NCBI GenBank assembly: GCA_030150265.1
Contig: JASLGG010000009.1
Coordinates: forward strand, 1 to 64,000
Reading direction: 5' to 3'
Origin: Protaetiibacter sp.
GTDB lineage: Bacteria; Actinomycetota; Actinomycetes; Actinomycetales; Microbacteriaceae
DNA length: 64,000 bases
Of this stretch, positions 51,681 through 60,847 are shown one piece after another; position 1 is the stretch's first letter; every line of letters begins with the position of its first letter. Position numbers and translations under genes: made by a program. The notes under the pieces were generated by a model. The model was not told where the DNA came from, ran no database searches, and worked only from the letters and a program-made list of their open reading frames with translations.

Positions 51681-52947
51681 GCGCTGAACGCCAGCTCAGC
51701 TCGCGCGACGCTGTCACACAGCACACCACGAAGCTGAGCCAGCCGAACTCGACGAGGATCGAGCTCTCGGTGAGCGACACGAGCAGCAGCGCGACGAGCA
51801 CGAGCGCGGGCCACGCGTAGATCACGCTGCGTCGGCGGCCCGCGAGCAGCCACGAGCGCGCGAAGGCGAGGCCCAGCATGCCGACGACGATCACGAGCCC
51901 GATGACGCCCAGCTGAAACCACACGTCGAGAAAGGCGTTGAGCGCCGATTGCGCGGGCCGGTCGGTCGAGGTCGTGAGGGCCAGATACGGTGGGACATCC
52001 GGATGCCATCGTCCGGTCCAGCCCCAGCCCTCGATCATGTTGCCCGGCAGCAGCGTTACGATCTTCTGCCAGAGGTGCAGCCGGTAGTCGAGCACACCTT
52101 GTGCGTTGAACAGGCGTACGAGTGCCCCGCGGAAGCTCCAGGAGAGCACGACGAGCGCCACGGCCACACCGAGGATGGCGAACTGCCAGCCTTGCCGTCG
52201 GTCGGGTCGCACGCGGCGGATGCCGTACAGAACGGCCGCGGCGACGGCGACGACTCCAGCGGTACCGACGATGATGGGTGACTGGGTGAGCACAATGCAC
52301 AGCCCCGCGCCGACGAGCGAGAGCACCCCCACGAGCGGGCGCACCGAGCGTGTGCGTAGCTCGGTGGCGAAGCTCACGGCCGCGACGAGCGCGAGCAGGC
52401 CGAGCTGGTTGCGGGTCTGCAGCACACCCGAGATCGGGCCGAGCTCGGCGATCCGCGCTTGCACGTTGAAGAAAGGGATCGGCGCGTCGATCAGCACGCC
52501 CGAGAACACCTCAATCGCGAGCGAGGCACCGAGCACGATCCTCAGTACGTCGCCCCAGGTGCGCACGATCTGGATCGTGTCCCGGGTGGACGCGATGAAG
52601 ACCCCCACGAAGGCGTAGGCGACCAGGTATCCCACGCCGCCCAGCGTCACCCATCGGTACTCGCTCCACATGAGCGAGATGGCCGCCCAACCCAGGAACA
52701 CGATCAGCGAGATCGGCGGGATCTCATGGTCGAGTTCGGCACGCCGAACCCACAGCACAAGCGCCATGAGCGCCACGAGCCCACACAGCGCTGCAAGGTA
52801 GCCCGCCCATCCGGTGAGCCGGATGAGGGGATAGCTGAGCGAAGCGATGCCCACCCCCACGGTGGCCAGCGCGGCCGAGAACCGCGGACTCCGCAGCAGC
52901 CCGGCGAAGGCTGCCGCCACCTCCCGCGGCTCCGGGGGGGTGCTCAT
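51643..52947 (-). CDS. O-antigen ligase/Wzy polymerase-like membrane protein (1)
   Basis: 434 residues, about ten to eleven hydrophobic helices. The large extracytoplasmic loop has YRLHLWQKIVTLLPGNMIEGWGWTGRW in pieces, the R..LW....GWGW pattern of the Wzy_C/WaaL family, followed by LNAFLDVWFQLGVIG. LTQSPIIVG is the central helix motif. It polymerises or ligates lipid-linked repeat units outside the membrane. It is last of three tandem paralogues and overlaps the second by 4 bp. Confidence 0.85.
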   Translation of the reverse strand: MSTPPEPREVAAAFAGLLRSPRFSAALATVGVGIASLSYPLIRLTGWAGYLAALCGLVALMALVLWVRRAELDHEIPPISLIVFLGWAAISLMWSEYRWVTLGGVGYLVAYAFVGVFIASTRDTIQIVRTWGDVLRIVLGASLAIEVFSGVLIDAPIPFFNVQARIAELGPISGVLQTRNQLGLLALVAAVSFATELRTRSVRPLVGVLSLVGAGLCIVLTQSPIIVGTAGVVAVAAAVLYGIRRVRPDRRQGWQFAILGVAVALVVLSWSFRGALVRLFNAQGVLDYRLHLWQKIVTLLPGNMIEGWGWTGRWHPDVPPYLALTTSTDRPAQSALNAFLDVWFQLGVIGLVIVVGMLGLAFARSWLLAGRRRSVIYAWPALVLVALLLVSLTESSILVEFGWLSFVVCCVTASRELSWRSALTAQGRDSPTSG

Positions 52948-54245
52948 GCCGCGACCGCCTCCGCACGTTCGGGGTCACGCCACCCGGTCTTGACAGCTAT
53001 GGTGACGAGCAGCGCGAAGCCGATCTCGATGATGAGTCGGCTCTCGGCGAGGCTCTGCACGAGCAGGGCGACGAGCAGTAGCAGGGGCGCAGCCGCCTCG
53101 GGCCAGCGCAGCTCGGAGGGCGCGTAGCGGATGCGCTGCAGCTCGGCAGCCATGCCCCAGCTGCGCACGAGGGCACCGAGCACGAGCAGGACGAACAGCG
53201 CAAGGCCGATCCCGCCGAGTTGCAGGAACACGTCGAGCCACGCGTCGTGCGCCTGCAGATAGGTGACGCCCTTGATCACGACGAGGTCGTCGAAGGGCTC
53301 GACCCACGGCACCCAATAACTCACCCAGCCCCACCCGGCGACCGGCCGTTCCATCGCGAGCTCGCTGACGCTCTGCCAGATGCCGAGGCGATTGGTGAGG
53401 TCGCTCGACTTGCCGAGTAGCCCGAGCAGCCACCCGCGCGCCACGAATGCGGTCACGCCGAGCGCGATGGCGAGGGCGACACCGCTCGCGAAGACCCCCC
53501 GCCGGGCGCGACCCGAGGTGCGGCGGACCAGAGCGAGGAACCCCGTCACCAGCAGCACGATAGCCCCCGCCACGATGACGGTCGATGAACGGGTGAGCGC
53601 TAGTGTCGCGATCGCGACCGCGATCCACAGCCAACCCCACACCGGTGATCCCTTGCGCGCCAGCACCCGCAGCATGAACACAATCAGTGCGACCAGTGCG
53701 AGCATCCCGAGGATGTTGGCATTGCCTACAATGCCCTGGATGCGCCCACCCGCGAAGAGTAGCTCGCGCGACCAGTAGAAGGCTTTCGGGATCGTCGTGA
53801 GCTCGTGGTAGTCGACCCAGAACGGCAGCACGGGACGGCGTACGAACGCGGACACGACGAACTCGAACAGCAGCGAGAGGCCTAGGATCCATCGCATCGC
53901 GTGGGCGAAGGTCGCGAGCACGTCCTCCCAGCTGAGGCAGGTGGCGAGGAACGCGCCGACGGACGTCGTGGCGAGCGTCAACAGCACCCCAAGCGCCGAG
54001 GCGCCCGGGTACGCCGACCACGCGATCGACAGTGCCGCGAACGCGAGGAACAGGAGCAGCCAGATCGGCATCCGGCGCGGGTCGACGCGCTGCCGGACGA
54101 GCTCGACAATCGACAGCACGACGATGATCGCGGCGAGTGCGCCCCAGCCCCACCAGCTCAACAGATAACGCCAGAAGTCGCCGGCCGCGAGAACCCCGAA
54201 GCAGAGCACCGCGAGGGCGCGCTGATAGCTCGTCGCGGCCTTCAT
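52944..54245 (-). CDS. O-antigen ligase/Wzy polymerase-like membrane protein (2)
   Basis: 433 residues with about eleven hydrophobic helices. LALTRSSTVIVAG, the loop LTNRLGIWQSVSELAMERPVAGWGWVSYW in pieces and YLQAHDAWLDVFLQLGGIGL place it in the Wzy_C family. The AHDAWLDVFLQLG segment corresponds to HNxxL in WaaL. Middle of three tandem paralogues, 9 bp after the third. Which of the three polymerises and which ligates cannot be told from sequence. Confidence 0.87.
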   Translation of the reverse strand: MKAATSYQRALAVLCFGVLAAGDFWRYLLSWWGWGALAAIIVVLSIVELVRQRVDPRRMPIWLLLFLAFAALSIAWSAYPGASALGVLLTLATTSVGAFLATCLSWEDVLATFAHAMRWILGLSLLFEFVVSAFVRRPVLPFWVDYHELTTIPKAFYWSRELLFAGGRIQGIVGNANILGMLALVALIVFMLRVLARKGSPVWGWLWIAVAIATLALTRSSTVIVAGAIVLLVTGFLALVRRTSGRARRGVFASGVALAIALGVTAFVARGWLLGLLGKSSDLTNRLGIWQSVSELAMERPVAGWGWVSYWVPWVEPFDDLVVIKGVTYLQAHDAWLDVFLQLGGIGLALFVLLVLGALVRSWGMAAELQRIRYAPSELRWPEAAAPLLLLVALLVQSLAESRLIIEIGFALLVTIAVKTGWRDPERAEAVAA

Positions 54246-54254
54246 GGCACCAGG

Positions 54255-55532
54255 CTAGCGGGACGCGGCCACGGCGGATGGTGACCATCCGGGCGGCTGT
54301 GCGTCATCGCGACGCCAGCGACTGCCGCCTAGCAGCACGAGGGCAAACAACCAGAGTCCCAGCGGGCGGGTGAGCATGGTCTCCGGCACCGTGTAGACGA
54401 GCGTGATGATGACGACCAACGGGAACCAATACGCCACCCGGTGCGTCTCGCGCAGCACGGTGAGTGCGGAGCGGGCGGAGGCCGAGACGAGCATCCACAG
54501 CAGCACCGCGAAGCCGACGAGGCCCAGTGTGAGGATCACCTCCAGATAGGAGTTGTGCGGATGCGAGAAACTGAAGGAGAGGTCGCGCTGGATTTCCCAC
54601 CCTGCGGCCTGGCCCGGCGCCCACACCGAGTTCCAGCCGTATCCCAGCACCGGCTGCTCCATCGCGACCTTCCAGGCGTGGTCCCAGATGACTGTGCGCC
54701 CGGTGAGGCTCGAGCTGCGTCCGAGTAGTTCGGTCACCACGGTCCAGGCGAGGGCTGCCGTGACCACGAGTGCGCATCCGACGCTCGCCACGACGAGCCG
54801 CACCACGCGACCCCGCGGACCCGAGGTGCGCCGCACCACGAGCACGATACCGGCGACGATCGCGGCCGTGCCGAGGGCCACCACAGCGGTCGCCGATCGC
54901 GTTGCGGCGACGCCGGCGAGTACGACGGTGATCGCGAGGATGCGCGCCACCCGCAGCCCCGCTGCGTGTGGTCTGACTGCGATGAGAGCCGGTAGCCCGA
55001 TCGCCAGCGTGTAGCCCAGGGTGTTGCGGTGCGAATAGATACCCTGCAGCGCGCCCTGTTGGTAATCCACGGAGGTGAGGCCGGTCGCGGGATCGATTGC
55101 GGCTGCGGCGAGCGAAACCATGAGCACCGCGACCGTCGCGATCGCGATGCCGCGCACGACCGTGTGACTGCCCGCTCCGGCGAGCAGCACGAGGCCGGTG
55201 GCGACTACGACGATGGATACCGCCGCGCCGTCGAGTGCCGCCCAGGAGAAGTCGCTCCACAGCGGAGACACGGCGACGAGCGCGAGGAACGCCCAAAGCG
55301 GCCACGCTCGCGTGAACGCCTCGCGCAGGGCGACGAGGCTCGGCCCGAGGGTGAAGCTCGCGATGAGCAGCATGAGCACGATCTCGAACCCGGTGAAGTG
55401 CAGATCCCACAACGGCTGCGAGTATATGAGGAAGCACAGGCCGGCGATCACGGTGCCCGCAACGGAGCGGTATCGCGATTGCAGGCTACGCACCCGATCG
55501 AAACTACCCGACTCGGCGCCACCGCCGCGCAT
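54255..55532 (-). CDS. O-antigen ligase/Wzy polymerase-like membrane protein (3)
   Basis: 425 residues with about eleven hydrophobic helices. GIYSHRNTLGYTLAIGLPAL, ATRSATAVVALG, LTGRTVIWDHAWKVAMEQPVLGYGWNSVW in pieces and FSHPHNSYLEVILTLGLVG are the WaaL/Wzy_C signature, with a clear HN(S)YLE periplasmic motif. First gene of the three-paralogue operon. It is divergent from the priming transferase, 47 bp away. Confidence 0.9.
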   Translation of the reverse strand: MRGGGAESGSFDRVRSLQSRYRSVAGTVIAGLCFLIYSQPLWDLHFTGFEIVLMLLIASFTLGPSLVALREAFTRAWPLWAFLALVAVSPLWSDFSWAALDGAAVSIVVVATGLVLLAGAGSHTVVRGIAIATVAVLMVSLAAAAIDPATGLTSVDYQQGALQGIYSHRNTLGYTLAIGLPALIAVRPHAAGLRVARILAITVVLAGVAATRSATAVVALGTAAIVAGIVLVVRRTSGPRGRVVRLVVASVGCALVVTAALAWTVVTELLGRSSSLTGRTVIWDHAWKVAMEQPVLGYGWNSVWAPGQAAGWEIQRDLSFSFSHPHNSYLEVILTLGLVGFAVLLWMLVSASARSALTVLRETHRVAYWFPLVVIITLVYTVPETMLTRPLGLWLFALVLLGGSRWRRDDAQPPGWSPSAVAASR

Positions 55533-55552
55533 CCGGCGTCAGCGAGCTGCGG

Positions 55553-55558
55553 TACCCT
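55553..55558 (+). promoter_or_regulatory. -10 box (TACCCT) for the priming sugar transferase
   Basis: TACCCT lies about 20 nt before the start. A GAGAGAGG ribosome binding site follows, giving an ordinary short leader unlike the leaderless genes elsewhere in the window. Confidence 0.3.
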
Positions 55559-55579
55559 AGCGAACCGAGAGAGGTGAGC

Positions 55580-57043
55580 GTGGTTTCAGGTTCGGAGGTG
55601 AGCGCGGTCGGTGATCCGCAACCCCCGCATCGTCGCTGGGATCGGGACTTCGCGCGGCGGCTCGCGCTGCTCGACGCTCTCATGCTGCTGATCGCCGTCA
55701 CGGTCGCACGCGTCGTGTGGTTCGGCACCGAGAGCGCCGAGATCGCGAGCCGGGTGCGCTCCGCCCCCGATTACTGGGTCGCCGCCCTCGCCCTCGCGCT
55801 CGTCTGGTGGATCGTGCTCGGCATGTACGCGACGCGCATCGCGGCTGTTGTGGGCATCGGCGTCACCGAGTATCAGCGCGTGATCGAGGCCAGCGTGATG
55901 GTGTTCGCTCTCGTGTCGATCGTAGCGCTCGTGTTGGCGGCGTCGCTCTCGCGAGGATTCCTGCTCGTGGCGTTCCCACTCGGGATCGTGCTGCTCCTCG
56001 GCGGGCGGTGGGGTGCGCGACACTGGCTCATCGCGCGTCGCCGTGTGATCGGCGATTATTCAACGCGTGTGCTGCTCGTGGGCGGCCCAGTCTCGGTCGG
56101 GCACCTCTACGCCGAGCTGGTGCGCCGCAAGCACGCCGGCTACACGCCGGTCGGCGTATGCCTCGCGCTCGACAGCGGCACCGTCGATCTGGCCGTTCCG
56201 GTCGTCGGGTCGGCCGACGATATCGTCGCGGCGGCCAGTGCGGTGCGGGCCGATATGGTCATGGTCGCCGGCCATGGCCCCACCGGCTCCGAGTTCGTGC
56301 GTCGGGTCGGTTGGCAGCTCGAGCAATCCGAGATCGAGCTCGTGGTAGCGACGTCGTTCACCGACATCGTGGGCCAGCGCATCCATGTGCGCCCCGTGGC
56401 GGGCCTTCCTCTCATCCATGTGCAGGTGCCGCGCTACGAGGGCGGGCGGCTCGTGGTCAAGACCGTCTTCGACTTCGTTGTCGCAGTGGTGGCCCTCATC
56501 CTGCTGTCGCCGATCATGCTCCTCGCGGCCCTCGCCGTGGTGACCACGAGCCGCGGCCCCGCGATCTACCGTCAGGTGCGGGTCGGTCGCGATGGCGTGG
56601 AGTTCGAGGTCTTCAAGTTCCGGTCGATGCGGGTGGGTGCGGACCGCGAGGTGCGCGATCTCGCCGCGGTCAACGAGGCCGCCGGCCCACTGTTCAAGAT
56701 GCGTCACGACCCACGCGTGACGCGGGTGGGTCGTATTCTGCGCCGCACGAGCATCGACGAACTTCCGCAGATCTTCAATGTGCTGCGGGGTGAGATGTCG
56801 ATCGTGGGTCCGCGACCGCCTCTGCCACAGGAGGTCGAGCGGTACGAGCCGGATGTGCACCGCCGATTCCTCGTGAAGCCCGGCATCACGGGACCATGGC
56901 AGATCTCGGGACGTTCCAACCTGTCGTGGGACGAGAGTGTGCGACTCGACCTGTTCTATGTGGAGAACTGGTCGCTCGTGACCGACATCGTGTACTGCTT
57001 CCGCACCGTCGTCGCGGTCGTGCGGGGCAGCGGGGCCTACTGA
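55580..57043 (+). CDS. Polyprenyl glycosylphosphotransferase (priming sugar transferase)
   Basis: 487 residues. Four N-terminal hydrophobic helices (about 25-140) and a CoA-binding-like domain precede the conserved bacterial sugar transferase domain. That domain has a fifth membrane segment at KTVFDFVVAVVALILLSP, FEVFKFRSMRVGADRE, RRTSIDELPQIFNVLRGEMS in pieces, VGPRPPLP and KPGITGPWQISGRSNLSW. It transfers hexose-1-phosphate from a UDP-sugar to undecaprenyl phosphate, starting repeat-unit synthesis. GTG 55580 has the better-spaced ribosome binding site; GTG 55574 is also possible. Confidence 0.94.
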   Translation: MVSGSEVSAVGDPQPPHRRWDRDFARRLALLDALMLLIAVTVARVVWFGTESAEIASRVRSAPDYWVAALALALVWWIVLGMYATRIAAVVGIGVTEYQRVIEASVMVFALVSIVALVLAASLSRGFLLVAFPLGIVLLLGGRWGARHWLIARRRVIGDYSTRVLLVGGPVSVGHLYAELVRRKHAGYTPVGVCLALDSGTVDLAVPVVGSADDIVAAASAVRADMVMVAGHGPTGSEFVRRVGWQLEQSEIELVVATSFTDIVGQRIHVRPVAGLPLIHVQVPRYEGGRLVVKTVFDFVVAVVALILLSPIMLLAALAVVTTSRGPAIYRQVRVGRDGVEFEVFKFRSMRVGADREVRDLAAVNEAAGPLFKMRHDPRVTRVGRILRRTSIDELPQIFNVLRGEMSIVGPRPPLPQEVERYEPDVHRRFLVKPGITGPWQISGRSNLSWDESVRLDLFYVENWSLVTDIVYCFRTVVAVVRGSGAY

Positions 57044-58020
57044 CGCAGCTGCCGGTACAGTCGCGCGTACGACGCCGCGATGGTGCTCCAGTCACGGCCT
57101 GTGAACACCGGGCGAGACGACGCGCGCGGGCGCCGGGCCGTCTCGAGCGCGGCGACGATCGCCGCCGGCGTGAGGGGCGCATCGAAGAGTGTCAGCCATC
57201 CGGGTCCGATTTCATCCGCGATCTCGATGGTCGACGTGGTTCGGGGAGCCAATACAGGAGTTCCAAGGGAGAGGGCCAGCAGCAGCGCGCCGGAGTTGCC
57301 GAGGGTGCGGTAGGGGAGCACCACGAGTTCAGCCTGGCCGATGAGGCCGGACAGCTCGACGGGGGGAACGTGCTCGAGGCGAAGCGTGATCCGGGGATCC
57401 TCTGCGGTGCGCTCGCGCAGCCAGGCTGCGATGGCGTCATCCGACACGCTTCCCGCCACGACGAGCGAGAGCGTCGGATCTGTGAGCTGCACGAAGGTGC
57501 GGAGAAGCGCATCGGCGCCTTTATACTTGCGCAGCTTGCCGAACATCAGCAGCATCCCCGGTGTCCGTTCCGTTATCGGACTCGGGTAGGAGTCGGCATA
57601 GTGACCGTGCTTGATCAGGATGTCGCCCTCGTCACCCCCGTACATCACGACGCGCGTCGCAACAGTCGCCCGCAGCATCCGATCGAGCCTCGCGTCGAGG
57701 CGAGATCCCTCCTCATGAGGGTGCTGATTGTGAACGGTCCAGACAACAGGGGTGCGATGCAGCCGAATCCGGGCGATTAGGAGCACAGTGGCGATCGCCT
57801 TCACGATGCGGCGCGACGCGGTCCGGCCCCGGTAGAGGTTCTCGGGCCAGTGCAGGTGGAGCACCCCCCAACGCCCGAGGAGGGCGTGCCGCCACGCAAA
57901 CCAGCGAACCGCGATGCCCTGCACCTCGAGCGCAGAGGCCAGCTCAGTGAGGAACGGGTTGGTCCGGTGATCGGGTCGGCGCACCGAGAACAGCACGGTG
58001 AGCGTGGCGCGGTCGTTCAC
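57037..58020 (-). CDS. Glycosyltransferase (GumK/GT4-like, HxHWPE type, copy 2)
   Basis: 327 residues from GTG 58020. VLHLHWPENLYRG, VVWTVHNQHPHEEG, LMFGKLRKYKGADALLRTF, VVAGSVSDDAI and PYRTLGNSGALLLALSLGTPVL are the same motifs as in the enzyme at 50559-51680, though overall identity looks modest. It converges on the priming transferase with a 7-bp overlap of the 3' ends. Acceptor and donor unknown. Confidence 0.83.
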   Translation of the reverse strand: MNDRATLTVLFSVRRPDHRTNPFLTELASALEVQGIAVRWFAWRHALLGRWGVLHLHWPENLYRGRTASRRIVKAIATVLLIARIRLHRTPVVWTVHNQHPHEEGSRLDARLDRMLRATVATRVVMYGGDEGDILIKHGHYADSYPSPITERTPGMLLMFGKLRKYKGADALLRTFVQLTDPTLSLVVAGSVSDDAIAAWLRERTAEDPRITLRLEHVPPVELSGLIGQAELVVLPYRTLGNSGALLLALSLGTPVLAPRTTSTIEIADEIGPGWLTLFDAPLTPAAIVAALETARRPRASSRPVFTGRDWSTIAASYARLYRQLRQ

Positions 58021-58238
58021 GTGTCTCGATCTCCGAGCTTGGAGGTTAGCTGGGGCGGGTGGGCTTGCTTTCCCTTCGAGGAGCGTAGTCGGTGCGACAT
58101 GCCGCCCTTGTCGTCGGGTCAGACCGCTCCGTGGTCGTCGTATTGTTTGTGGTGCGAGACCCATCACTTTGCAGTGGTGATCGGCGGTGCGGATCGATGT
58201 CGTTGACGCGGCCCCAAGGATTCTGAGGAGCGAAACCG
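58021..58238. other. Divergent intergenic region, no gene seen
   Basis: 218 bp between the glycosyltransferase (minus) and the pyruvyl transferase (plus). It contains a small imperfect dyad (ATCAC at about 58163, GTGAT at about 58177) and no plausible coding frame. It probably holds promoters for both genes, but I could not fix clear -10/-35 pairs. Confidence 0.4.
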
Positions 58239-59489
58239 TTGGTAACTTCTCCCGTTCGTCGCGCGCTCCGTCCCGTTCGGTGTGTGATCCGCTATGTCCT
58301 CGACTCCTCGAGTTCGCGGGCGCTTTCTTCGGTGATCGAGGACGCGGTTTTCCGGGCGGTCGCCCGTCGACGCGTTGCAGCGGTGGTGACGGTCATCATG
58401 GCCCCGCCGGGCGCCGGTAACATCGGCGACCGCGCGATGATCGACCTCGCGATTGAAAGAGCAGCCCCGGACGAGACTGTCGTCATCACTCGGCGAGCGC
58501 AGGATCTGGACGAGACTGCGCCCGGTCGGCTCCGCGTGGCCGCGATCTCGCGGCTCCTGTACGGCCGGGGCGTGGCGCGCTGGGCGAGTGTGGCACGGTT
58601 TGCCAAGGAGATACGTCAGGCGCGTCGGTTCTGGATACTGGGCGCCGACATCATGGATGGTGCCTACAACGTGCGTGCATCGGTCGGGCGGTTAGACGCG
58701 GCGCGCAGGGCACAGATCCTCGGAGCGAAGAGCACAGTGCTCGGCTTCAGTTGGAACGGACACGCCCCAAGGGCGGTCCTCTATGCACTTCGCCGCGCGG
58801 ATGCTGCCGGAGTCGATTTCGTGGTTCGGGATCCGCTCAGCATGGAGCGCCTTCGTTCCGCGGGCGTCCATCATGTGCGTCTCGGCGCTGATGTCGTCTT
58901 CGGCGATGACCGCCTGGGTGAGCTGCCGCCCGACGTCCGTGACCTTGTCGAATCCGCGGGACTTCCACTGGCGCTCGTCAACGTCAATGACATCATGGGC
59001 GAGCGCCGTGAGCTGGTCGCACAGTATCTCCCCATTATCAAGGCGCTGCGTGCGTCCGGGCGAAGCGTGATCGTAGTCCCTCACCACTCTCGTCCGGACG
59101 TCGATGACATCGCGGCAGGTCGCGCCTTGGCGGATGCCGCCGGAACTGCCGTGTCGGGTGTCATCGCACGCCTCCTCGACCCGGCTCAGATCCGCACGCT
59201 TGCATCGCGCGCCGACATCGTCGTCTCTGGCCGGATGCATCTGGCGATCATCTCGCTCAGCCAAGCGGTTCCCGCGATCACGCTCGAAACGCAGGGAAAG
59301 GTTGCGGGGTTGATGGAATCGATCGGACATCCCGAATGGGCCGTGCCGGCCGTCGGTTCTTTCGGGGTTCACGTGGCGCGTCTCGTCCCTTCGGCGATCG
59401 GCACCGATCGAGATGTGCTTCGATCCGCGGTCGACGTGCTCCGACAGCGAGCGGCGTTGTCCTTCGGGTCCACGGTGTCTGCGGAATGA
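58239..59489 (+). CDS. Polysaccharide pyruvyl transferase family protein
   Basis: 416 residues. APPGAGNIGDRAMIDLAIE, WILGADIMDGAYN, VDFVVRDPLSMERLRSAGV, VIVVPHHSRPDVDD and DIVVSGRMHLAIISLSQAVP in short pieces follow the pyruvyl transferase (CsaB/WcaK/ExoV) layout. It would add an acidic ketal-pyruvate from phosphoenolpyruvate to a sugar of the polymer. The start is TTG 58239, supported by a TGAGGAG ribosome binding site 8 nt upstream. The stop overlaps the next gene (ATGA). Confidence 0.85.
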   Translation: MVTSPVRRALRPVRCVIRYVLDSSSSRALSSVIEDAVFRAVARRRVAAVVTVIMAPPGAGNIGDRAMIDLAIERAAPDETVVITRRAQDLDETAPGRLRVAAISRLLYGRGVARWASVARFAKEIRQARRFWILGADIMDGAYNVRASVGRLDAARRAQILGAKSTVLGFSWNGHAPRAVLYALRRADAAGVDFVVRDPLSMERLRSAGVHHVRLGADVVFGDDRLGELPPDVRDLVESAGLPLALVNVNDIMGERRELVAQYLPIIKALRASGRSVIVVPHHSRPDVDDIAAGRALADAAGTAVSGVIARLLDPAQIRTLASRADIVVSGRMHLAIISLSQAVPAITLETQGKVAGLMESIGHPEWAVPAVGSFGVHVARLVPSAIGTDRDVLRSAVDVLRQRAALSFGSTVSAE

Positions 59490-60847
59490 CGTCGGTAAGA
59501 ATGACGTCGGTCAGAGAGAAGCCTGCGCGAGCGAGAGGTGCGGTGTGGTTCCTTTCGCGCTCGCGTGGCAATTGGCGTGCCAGAGCCGTCGGCCTGCTCG
59601 TCGGTACCGCTGCCGCGACGGCCGGAGTCTTGCCAGTCCTGGGGCCGCTTCGCCCCTCGCACCTGCTCGTCATCGTGGCGCTGGTGCTGGCCCTCAGTTC
59701 GCCTGGCACATTGCGCTGGTCGAACATTCGCCCCGGGGTTCTGGATGTCGCCTTCGTCGTCGTGATCGTGGTGGGAACCGGGATCGACTTGTTCAATGCC
59801 GGGCAGCTGCGATTCGAGCCCGCCTTCTCGGTGAGCACAGCGGCCGTCTGGTATCTCGGCGCGTTCGTTGCGGCTCGACTCGTCGTCCACGACATCGTCG
59901 ATCTCGACGATCTGCTCACCGGGCTGGCCTTGCCGGGCATCTTCGCCGCGCTTGCCGCGATTGGTCAAGCATTCGCGCCAGGTACCTTCGGCTGGGTGAC
60001 CGTGGCCGCGCCGAGTGCGTCGTACGACCTGCACGTCGCGGAGGGTGACCTGCCGAGGGCGACCTGGTTCATCGGTCACTGGACCGGTGGCGCGTATTAC
60101 GGCTGTGCCGTCATCACGGTGCTTGCGACGATCTTGATCCTGAGGCGTAAGCAACCCGGCTCGCAGGGCGCGCTCGTGGTCGCGTCCATCGTCGTCATGG
60201 GAGGGGTGTTTGCCAGCGCGACTCTCGCGCCGCTGCTGACAGGGCTGTTCCTCCTGCTCGTCGGCTGGCTGCTTTCGGGGTATCGATGGTCGCATCTCAT
60301 CGCGTACGCCTGCAGTCTCCCGGCGATCAGCTGGATCCTGGGCAACGGAATCGTCATCCGTGTCGAGGAGCAAGGGCAGAACAATCCCACGACACCCGGT
60401 GTGCCCGAGGCGGCCCCGAATACGATCGCATACCGCATCCATGTCTGGCTCACCGAGACTCTTCCCGCAATCCGTCAACGGCCCTGGACCGGATGGGGCA
60501 CGGAGGTGTACAGCTCGACCGAACCTGGGCGAGTCCTCCCCGATTCGATCGGCTGGGGTTCAGCCGAGTCCCAGTGGCTATGGGCGGCGATCTGCTTCGG
60601 GATCCCGTTCGCGATGTTGTTCGTCGCCTTCATCATCATCACCGGTTGCATCATCGGGAGAAGGCTTCTCGGAGAGGGGCGTCTCATCGTGGTACCGATC
60701 GCGCTGCTGTACCTGTTCGCCGTGCTCGGAGCGTTCCTGGTCCCGGTGTTCACGAATCGAGGGTTCCCGCTCGCCTTCTGGCCTGTGCTCGCAGCCGTCA
60801 TGGCGATCGCGCCACCCCGTTCGCGGCGCGCGGGTGGGAATGGCTGA
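59486..60847 (+). CDS. O-antigen ligase/polymerase-like membrane protein (4)
   Basis: 453 residues with about eleven hydrophobic helices. The C-terminal extracytoplasmic loop contains YRIHVWLTETLPAIRQRPWTGWGTEVY in pieces, the R.HVW...P..GWG pattern of Wzy/O-antigen ligases, followed by SAESQWLWAAICFGIPFA in place of the HN motif. A short direct duplication (ATGACGTCGGT, near 59486 and 59501) gives two in-frame ATG starts. It is coupled to the flippase gene by an 8-bp overlap, so this copy is the best candidate for the Wzy partner of that Wzx. Confidence 0.82.
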   Translation: MTSVRMTSVREKPARARGAVWFLSRSRGNWRARAVGLLVGTAAATAGVLPVLGPLRPSHLLVIVALVLALSSPGTLRWSNIRPGVLDVAFVVVIVVGTGIDLFNAGQLRFEPAFSVSTAAVWYLGAFVAARLVVHDIVDLDDLLTGLALPGIFAALAAIGQAFAPGTFGWVTVAAPSASYDLHVAEGDLPRATWFIGHWTGGAYYGCAVITVLATILILRRKQPGSQGALVVASIVVMGGVFASATLAPLLTGLFLLLVGWLLSGYRWSHLIAYACSLPAISWILGNGIVIRVEEQGQNNPTTPGVPEAAPNTIAYRIHVWLTETLPAIRQRPWTGWGTEVYSSTEPGRVLPDSIGWGSAESQWLWAAICFGIPFAMLFVAFIIITGCIIGRRLLGEGRLIVVPIALLYLFAVLGAFLVPVFTNRGFPLAFWPVLAAVMAIAPPRSRRAGGNG

